64,000 nucleotides of DNA from Ficedula albicollis (Eukaryota > Chordata > Aves > Passeriformes > Muscicapidae): contig NC_021674.1 of assembly GCF_000247815.1 (NCBI RefSeq), positions 12,693,982 to 12,757,981 on the forward strand, in the 5' to 3' direction. Position numbers and translations under genes: made by a program. The notes beneath the pieces were generated by a model that saw nothing but the letters and a program-made list of their open reading frames with translations, was not told the DNA's origin and made no database searches. This document shows, piece by piece, positions 1 to 9,379 of the stretch (position 1 is the first letter of the stretch; every line of letters starts with the position of its first letter).

Positions 1-7
1 TTTTACA

Positions 8-143
8 TTATCTTGTATACCCACACAGTCTATCCCATCCTCCCCCTTTGTTTTTAAGAGAGAGGCTTTTGCTACAGTATAGCCTGCAGAATTTATATCC
101 TGGCGCTTTATGGTGTTTGTGGCAGGCCCGCGCCTCAATTCTA
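8..143 (-). pseudogene. Open -1 frame downstream of gag (start of pro region, not recognisable)
   Basis: After the slippery heptamer the -1 frame stays open for about 45 codons and stops at the window edge (10-8). In betaretroviruses this region would be the start of pro (linker, dUTPase, protease). I see no DSG/DTG protease active site or dUTPase motif here. Another forward frame is open across part of the same stretch, so a frame-shifting indel is possible. The call rests on position only. Confidence 0.35.
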
Positions 144-150
144 GTTTTTT
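144..150 (-). promoter_or_regulatory. Retroviral -1 ribosomal frameshift heptamer (gag-pro)
   Basis: On the minus strand the last sense codons of gag read CAA AAA AAC followed at once by the TAG stop. In the gag frame this is the heptamer A AAA AAC, which fits the rule X XXY YYZ. It is the slippery sequence used at gag-pro junctions of betaretroviruses such as MMTV. A slip back by one base bypasses TAG and continues in the -1 frame. Whether a stimulatory pseudoknot follows is not clear by eye. The match in sequence, frame and position is exact. Confidence 0.75.
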
Positions 151-154
151 TGTT

Positions 155-298
155 TGTTGAATTTCTTCTGTTTCTTGTTTTGAGGACAGTCTCTAGCAAA
201 ATGTCCTTGCTGCTGGCTGAATTTCTTCTGTTTCTTGTTGAATTTCTTCTGTTTCTTGTTTTGAGGACAGTCTCTAGCAAAATGTCCTTGCTGCTGGC
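155..298. repeat. Nested tandem duplications in nucleocapsid (81 bp and 21 bp)
   Basis: A segment of about 59 bp at 159-217 recurs at 240-298, an offset of 81 bp. Inside it a 21-bp unit at 218-238 is repeated directly at 239-259. Both offsets are multiples of three, so the gag frame is kept. The effect on the protein is a second, incomplete zinc knuckle and a repeated Lys/Gln-rich tail. Confidence 0.9.
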
Positions 299-595
299 AC
301 TGGAAACAGGTGATCTTCTGCAGCTGCTCAGGTGACATCTGCGGCTGTTCAGATGCTGAAGGCTTAGGTGGTGCTGGGCTCGGGGTCCTCTCTGGTGCAC
401 TGAACAGCTCCGCTCTGCTGGTGCAGGCTTCTATCATCTGTGCTAGGGTTGGTTCTGGATACAGTGGCAGGCTCATGATAACTCTTCGACAGGCTTGAGT
501 GGCATTTTTCTGTGCTAATTCCTTAATCAATTCCGCCTGCATCACTGGATTGTGCACTTGTCTTTCCACCTGTGTCTTTAGCCGATCTACAAAGC

Positions 596-858
596 NNNNN
601 NNNNNNNNNNNNNNNNNNNNNNNNNNNNNNNNNNNNNNNNNNNNNNNNNNNNNNNNNNNNNNNNNNNNNNNNNNNNNNNNNNNNNNNNNNNNNNNNNNNN
701 NNNNNNNNNNNNNNNNNNNNNNNNNNNNNNNNNNNNNNNNNNNNNNNNNNNNNNNNNNNNNNNNNNNNNNNNNNNNNNNNNNNNNNNNNNNNNNNNNNNN
801 NNNNNNNNNNNNNNNNNNNNNNNNNNNNNNNNNNNNNNNNNNNNNNNNNNNNNNNNNN
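596..858. other. Assembly gap (263 N)
   Basis: This is a run of 263 N inside the capsid part of gag. The sequence on its right side (859-942) does not continue the capsid sequence on its left (see the capsid-start duplicate). The gap may therefore join two different ERV copies rather than span a simple missing piece. Confidence 0.98.
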
Positions 859-942
859 CGGTTGCTAGTTTCTTCTACCATTCCTTTGACCAGTATATTG
901 AACTGGTAAAGCATCAAAAATGATATTAGGTTCAGGGTTAAT
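859..942 (-). pseudogene. gag: Diverged second copy of the gag matrix-capsid junction
   Basis: Read on minus, 942-859 encodes INPEPN followed by a diverged equivalent of the segment that begins capsid at about 1196-1275 (INPEPNNIIDAAPVVYLG there; DALPVQYTGQRNGRRN here). It ends in an in-frame TAG. It lies after the capsid N-terminal domain in gag order, so it is out of place for a single gag. A lone N at 943 joins it to the upstream capsid. It is either a paralogous ERV copy stitched in by the assembler or a real mosaic. Confidence 0.65.
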
Positions 943-943
943 N

Positions 944-1649
944 CCTGGAATGTTCAGGATTTTGGTGAAGTTCTGTTAAAAGAGTGCTTAAGGAGTGTTT
1001 CCAAAAATTAAACCATAATTCATACTCAGCTGGAGTTAGCAAACACCTGAAAAGGTCCTTTAAATCATGAGGAACTAATTCATTTGATGTAAAAGTTGCT
1101 CTCATAATTCCCTTAAATATTTCACTCTGTCTCCCGAATTCCCTTTGTACTTTACAAATTTCTTTTTTATCCTGGTATGATAGTGGTTGGGAGCTTCTTT
1201 TGCCATTCTTTTTACCTAAATAAACAACTGGAGCTGCATCTATAATATTGTTAGGTTCAGGGTTAATCATTAACTTACGGGTTAATTTGTTCTCTGTCTC
1301 TTTTGCCATTCTTTTTACCTAAATAAACAACTGGAGCTGCATCTATAATATTGTTAGGTTCAGGGTTAATCATTAACTTACGGGTTAATCTGTTCTCTGT
1401 CTCGGCAGACTCCGTCTGTGTAGACAAACTGCATTCTTCCCCTCCCCCTCCTGCTGCTCCCTCGGGGCTTTCATTGTCTTCCCTCCCGGCGTGGCTCAAG
1501 GGGTTAGTTGGTGTCAGATTACAAGATAGAAAAAATGGGTTAAAGGAACTAGGGAAATACTGAGCAGAAAAAGGTGGTGAAGTTAAAAATGGATTGTATG
1601 GAGAAAAAGGCATATTGTGAGAAGGTGCTACAGGTTTCTTCCCCTGCAC
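944..1649 (-). pseudogene. gag: ERV gag remnant: proline-rich linker and capsid N-terminal domain
   Basis: In gag order (high to low coordinates) this has a Pro/Ser/Phe-rich linker of late-matrix type (NPFLTSPPFSAQYFPSSFNP), a Gly/Glu-rich stretch, then the capsid start. The capsid N-terminal domain contains PLSYQDKKEICKVQREFG, the threonine-serine stretch FTSNELVPHDLKDLFRCLL and TPAEYELWFNFWK. This layout is typical of betaretroviral capsids. A 103-bp tandem duplication (1197-1402) repeats the capsid start and throws the reading frame, so linker and capsid lie in different frames. The product cannot be full length. Confidence 0.8.
1197..1402. repeat. 103-bp tandem duplication in gag capsid
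   Basis: The block at 1197-1299 is repeated nearly perfectly at 1300-1402, an offset of 103 bp. I see about one substitution. Because 103 is not a multiple of three, the copy disrupts the gag frame. The high identity points to a recent event or an assembly artefact. Confidence 0.92.
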
Positions 1650-1674
1650 TAGCTGCAGGTTTTTCCCTTTGCAC
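1631..1674. repeat. Diverged 25-bp-offset direct repeat in gag
   Basis: Two related 19-bp blocks at 1631-1649 and 1656-1674 lie 25 bp apart. They sit where the matrix frame and the linker frame change over. A 25-bp insertion would shift the frame by one, which fits the observed break. Confidence 0.6.
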
Positions 1675-2193
1675 CAAAGAAAGGTTATTTTCTAAATTAG
1701 CATGCTCAGGAGGTAAAGTTGAGAGAGAGGGATAAAGTAGCGAATTTGTAGCAGGCTGCTCAGAAGTTTCTAAGTCTTTATATTTCGGGGGATCTTTGGA
1801 TTTAGTAGTTTCTGGAAGTATTTCTAATTTCTCTTCTGATTCAGGGACAGAGGGATCTGAATTAGGTAAAGAGGGTTTTAAAGAATTTTTTCGTGGCTGA
1901 TCATTGTTTTCTAATTGTGATAATTGTTTGTGAATATTTAAAAATATAGGTAAGAATAAGGCAGCAGTGGTATCACCTTTCTCTATTTTAAAAGTTAATA
2001 AATTTCCAACACTGTCCCAAAATAAAATCGAATTAATGTTTTGTTTTTCAAAATTTGTAATTTCTCGAGACAGCCAGCTCAATCTTTTCAAACTTTTCAA
2101 TCTGTTTTTTAGAAATTTGCACTTCTTCTGCATTTAAGATTTTTTTAAGCTGAGAAACAATACTCTTTTGTTGTGCTGATAAAATTCCCCCAT
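1650..2193 (-). pseudogene. gag: ERV gag remnant: matrix region with PPxY late-domain motif
   Basis: This is the 5' part of gag. An ATG at 2193-2191 is followed by a Gly codon, as expected for an N-myristoylated Gag, but the G run 2191-2187 is out of step with the matrix-like frame that follows. A further frame change occurs near 2055. The open part (2133-1650) has basic, helical matrix-like sequence, then a Pro/Glu/Ser-rich region with DPPKYKDL. PPKY (1791-1780) matches PPxY, the motif through which Gag recruits NEDD4-family ubiquitin ligases for budding. Another frame change lies near a diverged 25-bp repeat (1631-1674). No primer-binding site or LTR directly abuts the start. Matrix identity is inferred from position and composition and is less certain than the capsid and nucleocapsid calls. 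Confidence 0.65.
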
Positions 2194-2381
2194 TGCGATG
2201 TTATAGAAGCAATTTGCACAATATCCCTTGCTTTCACACAAAAGTTACACAATAGCAGTTCGCTTGAAGGTGAAGGGAGGTCACAGGGACAGGTCATGGG
2301 ACAGGAAGGACAGGCAAGAAGACAGGGGACCGGGGGGTAAGTTCATTCATTCCTTTTACTTCATCTTACCAAATTACAACA
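2194..2381. other. Spacer between gag start and tandem array
   Basis: Positions 2230-2335 contain a GACAGG-rich, purine-heavy stretch. In gag orientation this is the position of a retroviral leader, but I found no 18-base tRNA primer-binding match beginning TGG. No other feature is supported. Confidence 0.5.
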
Positions 2382-3330
2382 CCACTGCACATACCGATGT
2401 CTTCTCTGCACTTAAGTTATGTACGCTAGAAGGCTGCATATGGAAATGGTATGTTGTAACGAAGCTAGCTGATGATGATCATCCTTCTTACCACTTGACA
2501 CTGAAAACCGGTATGCTGTGCAGAGCATCCGGTTGATCTGCGGCTCCCTTCTTCGCGATTTGTACCATGCGGTGATTTCTCAGTAACTGAGGTGTATTGT
2601 CGTCTACAGCTCTCACAGAACAGTCCGCAGGTAGTTCTGCTACTGCCAAAACATGTCTGGCACTTGCACTTTTATTCTAAACCCTCTCTACCATACCATA
2701 TTGCTCTGCTTCTTAGATGTGTACCCTGAACTCTTTCAACTCTGCATACTGAAGAGCACTACAGTGCACCTAAAGTGAAAGTGAAAAATTGCACAGCACA
2801 CCGTAGTTCTCACTTGCCACTGCACATACTAATGTCTTCTCTGCACTTAAGTTATGTACGTTAGTAGGCTACATATGGAATACGTATGTTGTAACAAAGC
2901 TACCTGACCATGATCATCCTTCTTAGCACTCGATACTCAAAACCGGTATGCTGCGCAGAGCATTCGGGTGCTCTGCAGCTTGCTTTTTCGCGCTTTGTAT
3001 CATGCGGCGGTTTCTCTCTACGGAGAAGAAGTGTCATCTACTCCTCACAAGGTACACTGTGCTACTAACTTTTGCTACTGCCAAAACACGCCGGGCAGTT
3101 GCAATTTTCTTCTAAACCTTTTGTACCATACCATATTGCCCTGCCTCTTGTATGTGTACTACGCATTCTTTCAACTCTGCATAGCGATGAGCACTGCAGT
3201 GCACCTAAAGCTAAGGAGAAAGCCTGCAAAGCACACAGTAGTTGTCAGTTTGCACTGTACATAGAAATGAGTGCTATGCATCATGGGAATAAACCTCAGA
3301 AGACTGCATGATGAATGGTATGTCATAGCA

Positions 3331-3470
3331 AAGCTAGGTGAGGCTGATCCTCTCTCATACCTCTCACTGACACCGGTATGGTGTGGAGAGCATTCCGGAA
3401 AAGCTAGGTGAGGCTGATCCTCTCTCATACCTCTCACTGACACCGGTATGGTGTGGAGAGCGTTCCGGAG
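3331..3470. repeat. 70-bp tandem duplication inside one array unit
   Basis: The block at 3331-3400 is repeated almost exactly at 3401-3470. No other unit of the array has this doubling, so it arose after the array formed. Confidence 0.9.
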
Positions 3471-3556
3471 CTCTGCGGCTTCCTTGTTTGCGCTTTGTAT
3501 CATGAGGCGATTTCTCTCTCTCTGAGGTGAAGTGTCATCTACTCCTCACACAATAC

Positions 3557-3890
3557 TCTGGCTGGAGCCACAGGAAACCACCCATTGTGAGCAGGATCCC
3601 TCAAGTATTTCCTGAAATATAACTTCAGATGTACCCTTTCTACCATATCATATTGCCCTGCTTTTTGAATGTGTAACATGCACTCTTTTAACTCTGCAAA
3701 GCGAAGAGTAGTGCAGGGAAACCTAATATTAAAGTGAAAACGTGCACAGCACACAGTAGTTGTCACTTGCCACTGCACATACCAAGGTCTTCTCTGCACT
3801 TAAGTTATGTACGTTATTTGGCTACACTCACTTGCCACTGCACATACCATAGTGTGCACAGCACACAATAGTTCTCACTTGCCACTGCAC
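3557..3890. repeat. Rearranged part of the tandem array
   Basis: At about 3557-3630 the usual mid-unit sequence (CCAAAACATG...CTTTTCTTCTAAACCC) is replaced by unrelated sequence starting CTGGAGCCACAGGAAACC. At 3770-3890 the landmark CCACTGCACATACC occurs three times within about 112 bp, which marks truncated units. This is the irregular centre of an otherwise regular array. Confidence 0.75.
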
Positions 3891-5779
3891 ATACCATTGT
3901 GTTCTCTGCATCTCAGTTATGTACGTTAGAAGGCTGCATATGGAATAGCTATGTTGTAACAAAGCCAGCTGACGATGATCATCCTTCTTACCACTCGACA
4001 CTGAAAACCGCTATGCTGCACAGAGCACTGTGTTGCTGTGCTCCTTCCTTCTTCGCGTTTTGTATCATGCGGCGATTTCTCAGTAACTGAGGTGAAGTGT
4101 CATGTACCGCACTCACAGAACACTCTGCTGCTTGTTCTGCTAATGCAAAGTCACGACTGGCGTGTGCACGTTTCTTCTAAGTCCTCTCTACCATACCATA
4201 GTTCCGTGCTCCTTGTATGTGTACCATGCACTCTTTGAACTCCGTATAATGAAGAGCACTGCAGTGTACCTAAAGCAAAATGAGAAAGCCTGCATAGCAC
4301 ACTGTAGTTCTCACTTTGCAGTATACATAGAAATAAGTGCTCTGCATCATGGAAAAAACTTCAGAAGACTGCATGACGAATGGGTATGTCGTAGCAAAGC
4401 TAGGTGAGTCTGATCCTAGCTCATACCTCTTGTCACTGAAACCTGTATGCTGTGCAGAGCTCTCTGGTGCTCTGCGGCTTCCTTGTTCGCGCTTTGTATT
4501 ATGCGGAGATTTCTTTCTAACGGAGGTGAAGCATCGTCAACCACTGTCACAGAACACTCCTCTGCTCGTTCTGGTAATGCAAAAACATGACTGGCGCGTG
4601 CACTTTTCTTCTAAACCCTTTCTACCATACCATATTTCCCTGCCTCTTGTATGTGTACCAGCCACTCTTTCAACTCTGCATAGTGAAGAGCAATGCAGTG
4701 TACCTAAAGCTAAGGAGAAAGCCTGCACAGCACACAGTAGTTCTGACTTTGCACTACACATAGAAATGAGTGTTCTGCATCATGGATATGTACCAGAGAA
4801 GACTGCATGACGAATAGGTATGTTGTAGCAAATTCTCTGTGTGGCTGATCCTGCTTCATACCTATTGTTAACAAAACCGGTATGCTGCGTAGAGCACTCC
4901 AGAGCTCTGCGGCTTCCTTCTTCGCACTTTGTTTAATGAGGCGATTTCTGTCTACGGAGGAGAAGTGTCATCTACTCCACACACAGTACACTCTGCTGCT
5001 AGCTTTTGCTATTGCCAATACACACCTGGCATTTGCACTTTTCTTCTAAACCCTCTCTACCATACCATATTGCCCTGCTTCTTGGATGTGTACCATGCAC
5101 TCTTTCAACTCTGTATAACGAAGAACACTTCAGTGAACCTAAAGCTAAGGAGAAAATGTGCACTACACAGTAGTTCTCACTTGCCACTGCACATACCAAT
5201 GTCTTCTCTGCATCTCAGTTCTTTACGTTAGTAGGCTGCATATGGAATAGGTATGTTGTAACAAAGCCAGCTGACGATGGATATCCTTCTTACCACTAGA
5301 CACTGAAACCGGTATGCTGTGCAGAGCACTCTGGTGCTCTTTGGGTTCCTTCGTTGCGTTTTGTATCATGTGGCGATTTCTCAGTAACTGAGGTGAAGTG
5401 TCATCTACTGCTCTCACAGAACACTCCACTGCTAGTTCTGGTAATGCCAAAACATGCCTGGGACTTGCACTTTTCTTCCAAATCCTCTCTACCATACCAT
5501 ACCATATTGCCCTCCTTCTTGTATGTGTACCATGCACTCTTTCAACTCTGCGTAGCGATGAGCACTGCAGTGTACTTACTGCCAAGGAGAAAGCGTGCAC
5601 AGCACACAGCAGTTCTCACTTTGCGCTCCACAGAGAAATGAATTTTCTGCATCATGGTTATGTACCACAGAAGACTGCATGATGAATAGGTATGTCCTAG
5701 CAAAGTCCAATGAGAAGCTTGAACAGAGAGAGATGAGAAACTCTGCCCCCAGGGATGCAAGCAGACAACCTGATCTCCG

Positions 5780-6330
5780 AGATAAAAAAGAGAACTTTTG
5801 TTTCTATACTAGGACAGCTTGTCCTTAAAATTTCACCCCAATAAATTGACATGGTCCATGGAGCTGTGGGAAAGTGGAAAGTTATGGGAGGGACTATTCA
5901 CACTGCAAAGAGATTTTCCTTTCTCGGGAGGCTGATTTGCTGTGATATTGAAACCATGAGAGAACTGTTTCCTGTGGAGAAGTCTTTCTAGCATGGCAAG
6001 AGAGACTCCTCTCCCTAACAGAACTGAAGAAAGTCTATTCTAGAGGTGGTAAACTGATTGCAAGTGCCAGGTTTTGTCTTTTTATGTTGTCAGTGGGAAA
6101 GAAAAGAAGGTGGGGGGAGGAGGAGAAGTGCTCTGAAAGTTTATTCTGATTTTCTTATCATTTTTATTTTAATTTTGTTAAGAAAGTTTTTTCTTCATAC
6201 CCTTTAAATTTTTGAGCCTCTTTTGCCCTCTACCTCCTACTCCATATCTCACAGCAAGAAATGGGTAAATAATTTCTACTGGGTGCACTGGCATTTGGCC
6301 AGCACTACAGCCATCAATCATGCCGGTGAC
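5780..6330 (-). mobile_element. Probable LTR-like ERV sequence
   Basis: Read on minus, the block opens near CTGGCCAAATGCCAGTGCACC, a motif I associate with the 5' end of a common bird ERVL-type LTR. It ends near a segment with CAATTTATTGGGGTG. No clean TG...CA ends or target-site duplication were found. It lies upstream of the tandem array and gag in the same orientation, so it could be the 5' LTR of the same element. The call is from pattern memory and needs a repeat-library match. Confidence 0.4.
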
Positions 6331-6686
6331 ATTAACCCCATTTTCTTTAACAAAGATAAATGGGAAGTAAAAATCTATAGAATGAGGCTTTCTTGTCACC
6401 TTCTTGTAGCATGCAAGATGTAGCATGTAGATTTTCAGCCTGTATTTAACATCATTCTCTGTTTATGTGGTGTCCCATCTTCAGACAAGATACCTTGTCC
6501 CTATTAAAAGAGCTCAGAAGTGTTACTTTCTGGCACTGTAGGATCGACCCCTTCAGTGGTTTTTCTGGGAATAATTGCTCAGGGGATTTGTCTGACCATT
6601 GAGTGTTGGTTCAAATTAGTCTTGCTTTGTTCTTTATATTTTATATCAAAATATCTGGAGAGACATAAAGATTCAGGAAGTTTTAC

Positions 6687-6965
6687 ATTATCATAGAATC
6701 ATAGAATGGGCTGAGTTGGAGGGGCCCATCATCGAGTCCAGCTCCTGGCCTTGCACAGAATATCCCAGGGGTCACACTATGTGCCTGAGAGTTTTGTCCA
6801 AATGCTTCTTCAACTCTGTTAGGATTTGTGCTGTGACCACTGCCCTGGGTAGCCTGTTCAGTGCCCAACCACCCTCTGGGTGAAAAACTTTCTCCTGATA
6901 TCCAACCTAAACCTCCCCTGACTCAGCTTTGTGTCATTTCCTCAAGTTCTGTCACTGATCAAGAG
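6687..6965 (-). mobile_element. CR1 LINE 3' end
   Basis: The block starts with ATCATAGAATCATAGAATGG, the reverse complement of the avian CR1 3' octamer tail. It continues with diagnostic CR1 3' UTR text (CACTGCCCTGGGTAGCC, AACCACCCTCTGGGTGAA, AACCTAAACCTCCCCTGAC). It is 5' truncated, as is usual for CR1. The wording around CTCCTGGCCTTGCACAGAA is shared with the copies at 41.3 and 46.4 kb, which suggests one subfamily. Confidence 0.93.
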
Positions 6966-8970
6966 ATTGAGGAGAAATTTGGCACTGTTAAAAAGTTTTG
7001 GGTTCAAGGAATGTGTCAGAACACCTGGGAAGCTCTTCCACATGCTGTCACTGCACAGGCATCACTGTGGAGAGTATTGTCTCAACACCAATTTTTTATG
7101 GGTGAAGGACACCATTCCTCCCCTGTGTTTTGTCCGTTTCTATTCTGTTTGAGACCGAGAAATTTAAATTCAGAGCATGCACTTTTCATAACATTGTCTT
7201 TTTTCCCATCCCTTTCATTGCTAAACTTCTTACTGCTCAAACTTGTTTATTGTTCAAAGAACTGGCCATTTTCAAACTGTTTGAAGCTTCAATATTACTG
7301 GATGGACTACTGTAGATAAGAAATTCTTAGAGTTATCTTACTGGGATGTTGATACCATGGGATCATTTTGCTCTCCCTATCAAAACAGCATGGATTTTTT
7401 TCTCACACTGTCCCTGCTTTTTTTCCTTGTAAGTTCTTTAATTCACTGGCAGTTTAACTGATCAGTGTGACAACAATTTGGTTTAACCACTGACTCTTAT
7501 AAATGCTATAGGCTGAAGCAAAGCATCTTTTTAGCAGCTCTTGGAGAACTGAGATTAAAAGCAATCAAAGAGTACAGATATTTCTTGACTTGGGGGTATG
7601 TTTGAACACATGGAGCAGAAAAGGCTCATACAAATCTAGTTAGGCAAAGAGATTAGTTTCCACAAACGCACAAAAAGCACTATAAATGAAACTGATATGT
7701 CTGAATTTGGAAGTTTCTTTGAAGTTTGTTTCATAAAATTGGTTTTCCACCCTACAGAGTATTTTCAACTGTCAACATTCCTGCACATTTTTATTTCCTG
7801 TCAGCACCATGCCATGAATCAAGGGTATGCAGTGGTGATGATCAGAAAGAGCTCAGCCAGAAAAGTCCCTGTGTTACAGGGCCTGGGCAGCTATCACCTG
7901 AGAACATGTGGATTAATGGTGGAAGCTTCATTGCTTCAGTACCTGACAGAGAAAAAATAATTTGGTGCCTAAAAACACCAGAAAATAATCTTGTCCTTTC
8001 TTTAATGCATTTTCTTCTTTTTGAGCTGTAGAATGTCAGAAGAGCTAAAAGCAGACAGAAAGATCAAAAACAGATATGTGAGTGACTGTATATACTCTCT
8101 TTGCAAGTTCTGTTACATGATAGCTGTAGCAAACAGGTGTAGGCTTATTAGCACTAATATAACAACCAACTACATGTGCATTCCTTCTTTTTAAGAAATA
8201 AGAGTTTTTTAGATTCCTCCTACCAAAATAATTACATATATTTTTATATATATATGTAATAAAATCAAAATATTTTTTCTTGTCTTTAACTCTGAGGACT
8301 TTGCTGCAAATTAGCTTTAATGAATCTGTTACATCCTCTTTCTGCTTCTGGATACTTCTTATTGTAGGTAGTATCTCAGGTTGGTCTCTGCATCTTCTGC
8401 TGGAAGGAGCAACAGGTGAGGAAGGTAATTTGAACTGTTACCCATCAAGGACAGTGTGTGGAAGTTGCTCAAATTCCTGAGACCTCCTGGGCACAACATT
8501 GAGCTGCCTCAAATCCCAACCTCTTGATGCAGAAGTGTGACAGCAACTTAATTTGAGAGTTCCTATATGAAATTGGGTAATATTTCCTTTTTACTCTCTT
8601 TTTGAAGCTGTCAGTTCTTCAAATTGATATTTGGCCTTGCCTTTGCTCCTTTTTAAGGGAAAATGCCCAAAAGTTCATCTCCTTTACACTCCCTTCATTC
8701 TCCCCTCCTGCATACACAGGTAAGGCTGAGTCTGTCTCCACCATAAAAATCTGCTTTCTATGCATTTTTTTTGCCACAGACCAGACACTGTTGCTGCGGT
8801 ACAGAACCAATTTCACCCTTGTCAGGTAAAAGAATTTACTGATTAATTAAAAAAGTAGCCCAATATAGAACTTCCAGATAAAACATGCAAATCACAATGC
8901 CATCCTTACTTTTTAGGCTTTAGGCCATGGCCACTGCCCACCTTGAAAAATAATCTTCCTTCCTCATAGT
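6966..8970. other. No gene seen
   Basis: This is unique AT-rich sequence with a short AT-rich stretch at about 8236-8275. Open frames are short, lack recognisable motifs and show no repeat signature. Confidence 0.6.
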
Positions 8971-9374
8971 TGTCCTGGTTTTTCAATGAGCACAGGATGC
9001 TACCGCTCTCAGCAAGGCTGTTTTTTCTTTAATGTCAATGCTAGCCAGTTCAAATGTCGGAGCCTAAAAAGAGATTTTTCGTCTCAATCTCCCTGTTTAG
9101 AGGGGCTGTGATTGCAGGCAATAACAACTAAAGCATTTTACCTCTCATTACTGGACATATATTTTTCCATATAATTCTAGAAAAAGGCTGAATGACAGAG
9201 ATCAGTATTTTTCCAGTTCATACTGTCCAAAAAGAAGCAGAATTCTCTGAAGAAGTCTTTGTGGTCCCAAGTGGCTGATAAACCATATGGAAATGTATAT
9301 CATGGAAATTTAGCTTTTTAAAAAACGGAAAGGAAACATCTAGAAAAGCTGTTAAAAGAAGATTATAAAAATTT
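8971..9374 (-). mobile_element. Possible solo LTR with 5-bp target-site duplication
   Basis: The block starts TGTCCTGGTTTTTC, which is like the terminus of bird ERVL-type LTRs (AACCAGGACA at the 3' end on minus). It ends ...AAATTTACA. The pentamer ATAGT lies immediately outside both ends (8966-8970 and 9375-9379). The TG...CA ends plus direct repeat fit a solo LTR of 404 bp. The interior shows no familiar signature, so a chance match is possible. Confidence 0.4.
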
Positions 9375-9379
9375 ACAAT

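Larger units (their letters stand above)
141..595 (-). pseudogene. gag: ERV gag remnant: capsid C-terminal domain and nucleocapsid
   Basis: This is the 3' part of a betaretrovirus/ERVK-like gag reading frame. Gag is the structural polyprotein that assembles the particle and packages RNA. The frame enters from the assembly gap with FVDRL, which resembles the major homology region of retroviral capsids, and continues through a helical capsid C-terminal domain. A Pro/Ser/Ala-rich spacer (TPSPAPPKPSASEQP) follows, then a zinc knuckle CFQCQQQGHFARDC of the form CX2CX4HX4C (308-267). After the knuckle comes a Lys/Gln-rich tail. Part of the knuckle (QQQGHFARDC plus tail) is present a second time without its first two Cys, because of an 81-bp tandem duplication. 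The frame stops at TAG (143-141). The family call rests on the zinc knuckle plus capsid together. The exact ERV lineage cannot be decided without a search. Confidence 0.85.
2382..5705. repeat. Tandem array of about 7.5 units, period about 435 bp
   Basis: The landmark CACTGCACATAC (or its variant CACTGTACATAG) recurs at about 2382, 2817, 3252, 3770, 3882, 4318, 4751, 5184 and 5623. Most intervals are 433-439 bp. Each unit also holds a conserved CGCTTTGTATCATG core, a CTACCATACCATATTGCC block and a CACAGCACACAGTAGTT block near its end. Two variants differ in the first third: type A (CTTCTCTGCA then TTATGTACGTTAG) and type B (ATGAGTGCTCTGCATCATGG). The order is A A B, rearranged A, A B B A B. 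Frames crossing the units show no conserved protein, so it appears to be non-coding satellite-like DNA. Its origin is not recognised. Confidence 0.9.

Noticed and set aside
3171..5600. Recurring frames of 60-157 codons across the tandem array
   Set aside because: They recur because the DNA repeats. Frames are not conserved between units, and substitutions and indels fall without regard to codons.
2382..5705. CRISPR-like regular repeats
   Set aside because: Units are 435 bp and contiguous, with no short repeat/unique spacer pattern, and the genome is a vertebrate.
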